From JALZDI01 sp965653225 (GTDB lineage Bacteria > Actinomycetota > Actinomycetes > Propionibacteriales > Nocardioidaceae): a DNA stretch of 10,443 nt. Positions 1 through 4,716 of this stretch are shown one piece after another. The first letter of the stretch is position 1, and each line of letters opens with the position of its first letter. The stretch lies in assembly GCA_965653225.1 (NCBI GenBank), contig CBFGZI010000128.1, positions 1 through 10,443 of the forward strand, written 5' to 3'. The translations under genes were made by a program, and so were the position numbers. The notes under the pieces were generated by a model. The model saw nothing but the letters and a program-made list of their open reading frames with translations. It did not search any database and was not told where the DNA came from.

Positions 1-42
1 AGCGACTCTACGGTTTGGGAAGGGGCGGCCCTCGCGGTGTCC

Positions 43-93
43 CCGGCCGCCGCGCACTCGGCGCCTGCGGCCGGTGGAAGGGTCTTCCCGGCC
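43..93. repeat. Overlapping inverted repeats at left edge, possible terminator or attenuator structure
   Basis: Two inverted repeats interlock here. CCGGCCGC at 43-50 is perfectly complementary to GCGGCCGG at 67-74, with a 16-nt spacer. A second stem pairs GGAAG (76-80) with CTTCC (84-88) across a 3-nt loop, flanked by GGCC (69-72) and GGCC (90-93), which can extend it past an internal loop. The two structures share bases 69-74, so they are mutually exclusive as RNA. No T-run follows on either strand, so this is not a canonical intrinsic terminator. It could be the 3' end of a gene lying left of the window. Chance pairing is easy in DNA this GC-rich. Confidence 0.3.
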
Positions 94-162
94 CACGTCC
101 GCGCCTGTCGGCCGACTGTTGCGGGGCGTTGCGTTTCAGGCGGGCAATTAGGAGACAGTGGG

Positions 163-264
163 TGGACCGGTCTCGTCTGGCGGGTGCGCGCCGTCCTGGG
201 TTCGGCGCTCCAGTGGACTGGTTTCGACTGGCAGGTGCTCGCCGTCCCGGGGCTCGGCCCCGGA
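163..264. repeat. 51-bp imperfect tandem duplication (two units)
   Basis: Unit 1 (163-213) and unit 2 (214-264) both begin TGGAC and share TCGCCGTC or GCGCCGTC cores. Over the first 38 aligned positions I count 32 identities, after which the units diverge or need a small indel. The period of 51 is a multiple of three, so any reading frame across it also repeats every 17 residues; on the minus strand one frame shows PGRRAPA..R..ST twice. There is no start codon, ribosome site or family resemblance to make that a gene, so I call it non-coding repeat DNA. It may belong to a dispersed intergenic repeat family, which cannot be tested within this window. Confidence 0.6.
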
Positions 265-279
265 CCACAAGCCATGTAT

Positions 280-349
280 CCGAGGGTTGTGGACACTTTC
301 CTCGGCGCATGAACCGAGGGAAGTGACCACACGCCGAGGAAGGGTCCGC
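280..349. repeat. Four copies of a ~17-bp CCGAGG motif forming a long hairpin
   Basis: The motif CCGAGGGAAGTGACCAC at 314-330 recurs on the minus strand at 305-289 (15 of 17 identical), on the plus strand at 280-296 (13 of 17), and in a shorter form at 334-349 (CCGAGGAAGGGTCCGC). The 289-305 and 314-330 copies face each other across an 8-nt loop, giving a hairpin with 15 of 17 pairs, plus one more pair between 288 and 331. A competing stem pairs 298-307 with 332-341 perfectly over 10 bp. The cluster lies 126-195 bp before the ABC ATPase start. It could be an operator array, an RNA switch-like structure or a small repeat element. No known regulator site was recognised. Confidence 0.55.
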
Positions 350-351
350 GG

Positions 352-376
352 TGACACCCCATGCAGCCGGGTGTCA
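352..376. promoter_or_regulatory. Perfect 8-bp inverted repeat, possible operator
   Basis: TGACACCC at 352-359 is the exact reverse complement of GGGTGTCA at 369-376, with a 9-nt spacer. Half-sites of this size and spacing fit a dimeric helix-turn-helix regulator, but no specific family consensus is recognised. It follows directly on the four-copy motif cluster and lies about 100 bp before the ABC ATPase start. Confidence 0.35.
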
Positions 377-435
377 TGGATCTCGGGCGGCGGCGGGCAG
401 AAACGGCGGACCCGGCTCCGGGCGCACTCACCCGA

Positions 436-451
436 GGGCGCTGTGGCGCCC
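436..451. promoter_or_regulatory. Perfect 6-bp inverted repeat overlapping the -35 region
   Basis: GGGCGC (436-441) and GCGCCC (446-451) flank a TGTG spacer. The element occupies the place where the -35 box of the TACACT promoter (462-467) would be, so a protein bound here would block transcription. No recognisable -35 hexamer is present. It could also be a chance GC palindrome. Confidence 0.3.
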
Positions 452-461
452 GCCACGTACC

Positions 462-467
462 TACACT
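462..467 (+). promoter_or_regulatory. Candidate -10 box for a leaderless transcript of the ABC exporter operon
   Basis: TACACT fits the actinobacterial sigma-70-like -10 pattern TAnnnT. A start site about 7 bases downstream would fall on or next to the GTG at 475. No purine-rich ribosome site precedes that GTG. Leaderless mRNAs are common in Actinobacteria, so the absence of a Shine-Dalgarno sequence and the placing of this box agree. There is no clear -35. Confidence 0.4.
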
Positions 468-474
468 CACAGGC

Positions 475-1410
475 GTGCCCCCGTCCGATCCCGAGCCCGC
501 CGTCGAGGTCCACGACCTCGTCATGCGCTACGGCGCCACCACGGCGCTGGACGGGCTGAGCCTGACGGTCGAGGCCAACACGGTGACCGCCGTCCTCGGG
601 CCCAACGGCGCGGGCAAGACCACGCTGCTCGAGACCTGCGAGGGCTACCGCCGCCCGCACGACGGCCGTGTCCGCACCCTCGGCCTCGACCCGGTGCGCG
701 AGCGCGGCCGGCTGCTGCCCCGCATCGGCGTGATGCTGCAGAGCGGCGGCGCCTGGTCGGGCGTTCGGGCACACGAGATGCTGCGGCACGTGGCGTCGCT
801 GTACGCCCACCCGCTCGACGTCGGCATGCTGGTCGACCGCCTGGGCCTCGCTTCCTGCGGACGCACGCCGTACCGACGGCTGTCCGGCGGCCAGCAGCAG
901 CGTCTCGGCCTGGCGATGGCGCTGGTCGGCCGCCCCGAGCTGGTGTTCGTCGACGAGCCCACCGCGGGCATGGACCCGCAGGCCCGCCGCGCCACCTGGG
1001 AGCTGCTCGAGGAGGTACGCCGCGACGGCGTGAGCGTGGTGCTCACCACCCATTTCATGGACGAGGCCGAGCGGCTTGCCGACCAGGTGTTCGTCGTCGA
1101 CCACGGCCGCCTGCTCGCCTCCGGCAGCCCTCGTGAGCTCACCCACGCCGAGGAGCAGTCCCACCTCACCTTCGAGGCCCGCCCAGGTCTCGACCTGACC
1201 TCGCTGTCGCACGCGCTGCAGGAGCGGTTCGCGGTCTGTGAGCATCCCGCGGGCACCTACGTGGTCACCGGCCCGGTCGGCCCGAAGGAGCTCGCGACCG
1301 TCACCTCCTGGTGCTCCGACCACCAGGTGATGCCCGCCGGCCTCAGCGTCGGACGCCGCACCCTCGAGGACGTGTTCCTCGAGCTGACCGGACGCGACCT
1401 GCGCTCATGA
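475..1410 (+). CDS. ABC exporter ATP-binding protein
   Basis: This is the nucleotide-binding subunit of an ABC-2 type (CcmA/drug-resistance class) exporter, 311 aa, acting at the inner face of the cytoplasmic membrane. Walker A GPNGAGKTT is at residues 42-50, the Q-loop glutamine at 89, signature LSGGQ at 136-140, Walker B LVFVDEP at 156-162 with catalytic Glu161, the D-loop at 165-167, and the H-loop His193. A C-terminal domain of about 90 residues ends in the TLEDVFLELTGRDLR motif typical of this class. I chose GTG 475 because the domain begins about 10 residues later and a -10 box sits at leaderless distance; in-frame ATGs at 361 and 376 lack ribosome sites and would add an atypical R/A-rich leader. 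The stop overlaps the permease start (ATGA). The substrate cannot be read from the sequence. Confidence 0.93.
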   Translation: MPPSDPEPAVEVHDLVMRYGATTALDGLSLTVEANTVTAVLGPNGAGKTTLLETCEGYRRPHDGRVRTLGLDPVRERGRLLPRIGVMLQSGGAWSGVRAHEMLRHVASLYAHPLDVGMLVDRLGLASCGRTPYRRLSGGQQQRLGLAMALVGRPELVFVDEPTAGMDPQARRATWELLEEVRRDGVSVVLTTHFMDEAERLADQVFVVDHGRLLASGSPRELTHAEEQSHLTFEARPGLDLTSLSHALQERFAVCEHPAGTYVVTGPVGPKELATVTSWCSDHQVMPAGLSVGRRTLEDVFLELTGRDLRS

Positions 1411-2180
1411 GCACCGGAACGTTCACCCCCTCCCCCGGCGCCGCCCCGCTGCCGCGGATGGTGCGTGTCCAGGCCGCGATGGAGACCCGGCTGCTGCTCC
1501 GCAACGGCGAGCAGCTGGTGCTCGCCGTGGTCATCCCGCTGATCGTGCTGTTCGCCGGCGTGTACGGCGCGGAGCACTTCTCGCTCCATCTCGGCGACCC
1601 GGTGCAGGTGTTCACCCCCGGCGTCCTCGCGCTGGCGGTCATGTCGACGTCGTTCACGTCGCTGGCGATCGCCACGGGGTTCGAGCGGCGGTACGGCGTA
1701 CTCAAGCGGCTGGGGTCGACGCCGCTGCCACGCACCGGCCTGCTGATGGGCAAGGTACTGGCGCTGTTCGCCGTCGAGCTGCTGCAGTTCGTGGTCATCG
1801 GCGGCGCCGCGCTGGCGGTCGGCTGGCAGCCGGTGCTGACACCGGCGTCGGTCATCGGCGCGCTGCTGTGCGTGCTGGCCGGCACCGCCGCGTTCGCCTC
1901 GCTGGGGCTGCTGCTCGCCGGGATGCTGCGGGCCGAGGCGACCCTCGCCGCGGCCAACCTCATCTACGTCGTGCTGCTGATCGGCGGCGCGGTGGTCGCG
2001 CCGACCTCGGCGTACGGCGGGGCGGGCTGGGCCCTCGAGCACCTGCCGTCGGGCGCCCTCGGCCAGGGACTGCGTGACGCGTTCACCGCCGGGCAGGTGC
2101 CCTGGCTGCACATCTTCGTCCTGCTGCTGTGGGCCGCGCTCGGCACCATGCTCACCGCCAGGACGTTCAAGTGGGAGTAG
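1407..2180 (+). CDS. ABC-2 type transporter permease
   Basis: This is the membrane subunit partnering the upstream ATPase, 257 aa, within the usual range for ABC-2 permeases. Six hydrophobic segments are visible at roughly residues 36-53, 70-90, 113-139, 147-173, 178-199 and 231-250. The segment around 92-109 (FERRYGVLKRLGSTPLPR) is the cytoplasmic coupling-helix region characteristic of ABC2_membrane proteins. The ATG at 1407 overlaps the ATPase stop by 4 bp and has no good ribosome site of its own, so translation is probably coupled. It ends in TAG directly before ctaA with no promoter or terminator between. Position next to heme A genes recurs in Actinobacteria as far as I know; transport of a heme-related or redox-related compound is only inference, and multidrug-type export is equally possible. 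Confidence 0.9.
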   Translation: MSTGTFTPSPGAAPLPRMVRVQAAMETRLLLRNGEQLVLAVVIPLIVLFAGVYGAEHFSLHLGDPVQVFTPGVLALAVMSTSFTSLAIATGFERRYGVLKRLGSTPLPRTGLLMGKVLALFAVELLQFVVIGGAALAVGWQPVLTPASVIGALLCVLAGTAAFASLGLLLAGMLRAEATLAAANLIYVVLLIGGAVVAPTSAYGGAGWALEHLPSGALGQGLRDAFTAGQVPWLHIFVLLLWAALGTMLTARTFKWE

Positions 2181-2192
2181 GTGCACCGAGGT

Positions 2193-2197
2193 GAGGG
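2193..2197 (+). promoter_or_regulatory. Ribosome binding site for ctaA
   Basis: GAGGG ends 7 nt before the GTG at 2205 and is the best-spaced purine tract for ctaA. The first in-frame GTG, at 2181, has only GGGAG three bases away, which is too close. Further GTGs at 2208, 2223 and 2226 leave the start uncertain. Confidence 0.4.
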
Positions 2198-2204
2198 CCG
2201 GGCG

Positions 2205-3227
2205 GTGGTGACGGGTGACGCGGTGGTGAGGACCGCGCGGTGGCTGAGGCCACTGGCCTGGGCGACCCTGGTCGGCAACATCGCCATCGTCGTCACCGGC
2301 GGAGCAGTCCGGCTCACCGGCTCCGGACTCGGCTGCCCGACGTGGCCGCGCTGCACGCACGACTCGTTCGTCCCGCACGGCGAGCTGGGCATCCACGGCG
2401 CGATCGAGTTCGGAAACCGCATGGTGACGTTCGTGCTCGTCGCGATCGCGGTCGCCACCTGGATCGCGGCCATGCGCGCGCGACCGCGCCGCCACGCCCT
2501 GCGGGTGCTGGCGACCATCTTGGTGCTCGGCATCCCCGGCCAGGCGCTGATCGGCGGCATCACCGTGCTGACCGACCTGAACCCCTGGGTGGTCTCGCTG
2601 CACCTGATGCTTTCGATGGTGATGATCACGCTCGCGGTCGTGTTCCTCCATCAGGTCCATCACCTGCCCGGTGGCCGGGCCGCACCCGGCGCGGCCCCGT
2701 ACGTGCCCGTGCCGGAAGTCGCCCGACGGCTCGCGGTCGCGGTGATGTCTGCGGCGTTCCTCGTGCTCTACCTCGGCACGGTCGTCACAGGTGCCGGGCC
2801 GCACGCCGGCCACTTCGAGCCCAAGGATCTCGAGGGCAACCAGGTGCACCTGGTCCGCAACGGCCTCGACCCGCAGGTGGTCAGCCATGTCCACGCGGGA
2901 GCCGTGTACCTCCTGGTGGCGCTGACCGTGGCCACCCTGGTCGCGGCGCACCGCACCGGTGCTCCGGAGGTCGTACGACGCGTCGCGCTGACGCTGCTGC
3001 TCGTCGAGGCGGCACAGGCGACGGTGGGGTTCACCCAGTACTTCACCGACCTCCCGGTGCTACTGGTGGGCGTGCACCTCTTCGGCGCCGCGCTGATGAC
3101 GACCTGCGCCGCGTGGCTGCTCATGTGCACCCGCGGCTCGCCTCCCGACGCGAGCACGGCCTCCCCGCCTGCTGCAGCGGGTGGGAAGTCCACGGACCAG
3201 GCGGTTACATCCGGTCCAGGGGCGTGA
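2205..3227 (+). CDS. ctaA: Heme A synthase (COX15/CtaA family)
   Basis: Integral membrane heme O monooxygenase that oxidises the C8 methyl of heme O to a formyl group, giving heme A for aa3-type cytochrome oxidase. About 340 aa with eight hydrophobic segments. The conserved heme-ligand histidines appear in HGAIEFGNR (His64), SLHLMLSM (His133), SHVHAG (His228/His230) and VGVHLFGA (His291). TGGAVRLTGSGLGCPTWPRC (31-50) is the family N-terminal signature and carries a Cys44/Cys50 pair like the extracytoplasmic cysteines of Bacillus CtaA. The start is uncertain among GTGs 2181-2226; 2205 is chosen by ribosome-site spacing. The last 30 or so residues are a Ser/Ala/Pro/Gly tail without family features. 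It is third in the ABC exporter operon and converges on ctaB, the preceding step of the pathway. Confidence 0.92.
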   Translation: MVTGDAVVRTARWLRPLAWATLVGNIAIVVTGGAVRLTGSGLGCPTWPRCTHDSFVPHGELGIHGAIEFGNRMVTFVLVAIAVATWIAAMRARPRRHALRVLATILVLGIPGQALIGGITVLTDLNPWVVSLHLMLSMVMITLAVVFLHQVHHLPGGRAAPGAAPYVPVPEVARRLAVAVMSAAFLVLYLGTVVTGAGPHAGHFEPKDLEGNQVHLVRNGLDPQVVSHVHAGAVYLLVALTVATLVAAHRTGAPEVVRRVALTLLLVEAAQATVGFTQYFTDLPVLLVGVHLFGAALMTTCAAWLLMCTRGSPPDASTASPPAAAGGKSTDQAVTSGPGA

Positions 3228-3253
3228 CCCAGCACAGCGATCCGTCCAGGGGC
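3209..3253. repeat. Short direct repeat at the ctaA 3' end
   Basis: ATCCGGTCCAGGGGC (3209-3223) recurs as ATCCGTCCAGGGGC (3240-3253), identical but for one base deletion. The first copy lies in the last codons of ctaA, the second in the 110-bp gap before the ctaB stop. In that gap I find no hairpin followed by a T-run, so the convergent genes have no clear terminator. Confidence 0.4.
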
Positions 3254-3337
3254 ACAGCATCCCCGAGCCCCAGCGATGCCGGCGCCGACCAAAGATCCCG
3301 ACCGGAGAGTCTCGGCCTGAAGTGCCGGCCGGAGCGA

Positions 3338-4345
3338 TCAGTGCAGCAGCGGGTCGATCGCGACCGCGAGGAACAGCAGCGCCAGGTAGAGGTTGGACCC
3401 GTGGAACAGCCGCATCGGCTTGAGCAGGGCCAGGTCGTAGCCGGCACGCGCACGCGAGTGCAGCAGGTGCGCCTCGACGGCGAACGGCAGCCCCAGCAGC
3501 AGCGCGGCCGCAGGGTAGAACCAGCCGGTGCCGGCCACCGGCCACAGCAGCAGCGACGCAGCAACGGTGGCCCAGGTGTAGGCCACGATCTCGCCGGTCA
3601 CGCGCCGCGCGGGCGCCACCACCGGCAGCATCGGAACGTCGGCGGCGGCGTAGTCCTCGCGGTAGCGCACCGCGAGTGACCAGAAGTGCGGCGGCGTCCA
3701 GAAGAACACCACGGCGAACAGCACGACCGGCGCCCACGCCAGCTGACCGGTCACCGCGGTCCACCCGATCAGCGCCGGGAAGCAGCCCGCGGCGCCGCCC
3801 CACACGATGTTCTGCGGGGTACGGCGCTTGAGCACCAGCGTGTAGCCGAGTACGTAGAACGCGTTCGCCGCGAGCGCCAGCAGCGACGAGAGCCAGTTCA
3901 CCAGCACGCCAAGCCACAGCGTCGAGACCACCGCGAGCGCGAGCCCGAACAACAGCGCGGCCCGCGGTCCCACCAGGTGCCGCGGCAACGGGCGACGGCG
4001 GGTACGCCGCATGCGCTCGTCGATGTCGCGGTCGAGCACGCAGTTCAGCGCGTTGGCCGAGCCGGCCGACAGCGTGCCCCCGAGGACGGTGGCCACCACC
4101 AGCCACAGGTCGGGCACACCGCGTTGCGCCAGGAACATCACCGGCACGGTGGTCAGCAGCAGCAGCTCGATGATGCGCGGCTTCATCAGCCCGACGTATG
4201 CGGAGACGACGTCACCGAGCAGGACCCGCCGACCCGACCGCCCCGGCCGCACTGGCCGCACTTGCCGCTCCGGCCGTCCTGCGTCCGGCGTCGCGACCTG
4301 CGCCTCGTGCGAGCGCACGGAAGGCTGGGAGTCGATCGCCGTCAC
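3338..4345 (-). CDS. ctaB: Protoheme IX farnesyltransferase (heme O synthase)
   Basis: UbiA-family membrane prenyltransferase that attaches farnesyl to heme B, producing heme O, the substrate of CtaA. From the GTG at 4345 it is 335 aa. The first Asp-rich motif NCVLDRDID is at residues 101-109, followed by the basic run ERMRRTRRRPLPRH. LVLKRRTPQNIVWGGAAGCFP (171-191), WTPPHFWSLA (216-225) and the second Asp-containing motif YREDYAAADVPMLPVV (228-243) are all hallmarks of CtaB/COX10. Seven to nine hydrophobic segments start at about residue 59. The first 45 residues are a polar, Arg/Pro-rich cytoplasmic leader. GAGG (4354-4351) sits 5 nt before the chosen GTG; a GTG at 4351 overlaps that site, and other upstream starts have less support. 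It is transcribed towards ctaA and divergently from tkt. Confidence 0.93.
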   Translation of the reverse strand: MTAIDSQPSVRSHEAQVATPDAGRPERQVRPVRPGRSGRRVLLGDVVSAYVGLMKPRIIELLLLTTVPVMFLAQRGVPDLWLVVATVLGGTLSAGSANALNCVLDRDIDERMRRTRRRPLPRHLVGPRAALLFGLALAVVSTLWLGVLVNWLSSLLALAANAFYVLGYTLVLKRRTPQNIVWGGAAGCFPALIGWTAVTGQLAWAPVVLFAVVFFWTPPHFWSLAVRYREDYAAADVPMLPVVAPARRVTGEIVAYTWATVAASLLLWPVAGTGWFYPAAALLLGLPFAVEAHLLHSRARAGYDLALLKPMRLFHGSNLYLALLFLAVAIDPLLH

Positions 4346-4422
4346 GGGCACCTCAGTCTGCGCGGGTCTGTGGTCTCGGAGCCGGATCGGCCCCCACCGG
4401 CCCCGGCTGACAACTAGCGGCG

Positions 4423-4428
4423 AGTCTA
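4423..4428 (-). promoter_or_regulatory. Candidate -10 box of the ctaB promoter
   Basis: Read on the minus strand, bases 4428-4423 spell TAGACT, a TAnnnT -10 box, about 78 bases before the ctaB GTG. No convincing -35 is visible at 16-18 bp spacing. It is the only AT-containing patch close to ctaB in this GC-rich region. Confidence 0.3.
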
Positions 4429-4554
4429 ATGCGGCCCGGTGGCGAACCCTGCACGGGGCGCTTGTGCAACCGGTCACCCGAAACGTTCATCCGCCGGCCA
4501 CCATCACGCCGCGCACGATGCCACCCGGACCGGCGGCCGGAGGATGTCGCCGGG

Positions 4555-4584
4555 GCGTGTCCACGCGACGCCTACGGGTAGTGT
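4555..4584 (+). promoter_or_regulatory. Candidate tkt operon promoter with overlapping palindrome
   Basis: TAGTGT at 4579-4584 fits TAnnnT and lies about 130 bp before the tkt start. The palindrome GCGTG-TC-CACGC at 4555-4566 covers the place of the -35 box and could be an operator. A second small inverted repeat, CCTAC (4571-4575) and GTAGG (4592-4596), brackets the -10 box. The transcript would carry a leader of roughly 125 nt. The rest of the 371-bp divergent region 4346-4716 shows no gene and no recognisable riboswitch. Confidence 0.3.
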
Positions 4585-4700
4585 GCGACGTGTAGGTGTT
4601 CAGCGCCCGCCGGTCGCCTCCAGGGGCGTCCGGGAGCCGACGATCCAGCGTTCCCCGACCGCCCCGATCCGGCCCGGCACCCACCGCCGACAAGGCCCGT

Positions 4701-4708
4701 GGAAGGAG
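4701..4708 (+). promoter_or_regulatory. Ribosome binding site for tkt
   Basis: GGAAGGAG is a strong Shine-Dalgarno match ending 8 nt before the GTG at 4717. It decides the start: the in-frame GTG at 4699 would lie over or upstream of this site. Confidence 0.75.
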
Positions 4709-4716
4709 CCCCGCTC

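Noticed and set aside
8..326. Small overlapping reading frames on both strands in the left intergenic region.
   Set aside because: They are Arg/Pro/Gly/Ala-rich, cross the tandem repeat, lack ribosome sites and resemble no family.
280..349. Four repeated motifs as a possible CRISPR array.
   Set aside because: Spacing is irregular, one copy is inverted, copies overlap in hairpins and no cas genes are nearby.
361..474. Upstream ATG starts (361, 376) that would lengthen the ABC ATPase by up to 38 residues.
   Set aside because: No ribosome site at useful distance, an atypical R/A/G-rich leader, and a -10 box placed for the GTG at 475.
148..1323. Long minus-strand reading frame of 391 codons opposite the ABC ATPase.
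   Set aside because: It is antisense to a gene with every ABC ATPase motif, shows no recognisable family motifs and has a composition expected from the shadow frame of high-GC DNA.
1257..2951. 564-codon minus-strand frame across the permease and ctaA.
   Set aside because: Its translation is His/Arg/Glu/Gln-rich low complexity, typical of the reverse complement of membrane-protein codons; the plus-strand genes are unambiguous.
3228..3337. Bidirectional intrinsic terminator between convergent ctaA and ctaB.
   Set aside because: Only 4-5 bp stems with large loops were found and no T-run on either strand.
4591..4716. Riboswitch in the tkt leader (for example thiamine pyrophosphate type).
   Set aside because: No conserved TPP riboswitch core such as CUGAGA followed by ACCUGAUC could be recognised.
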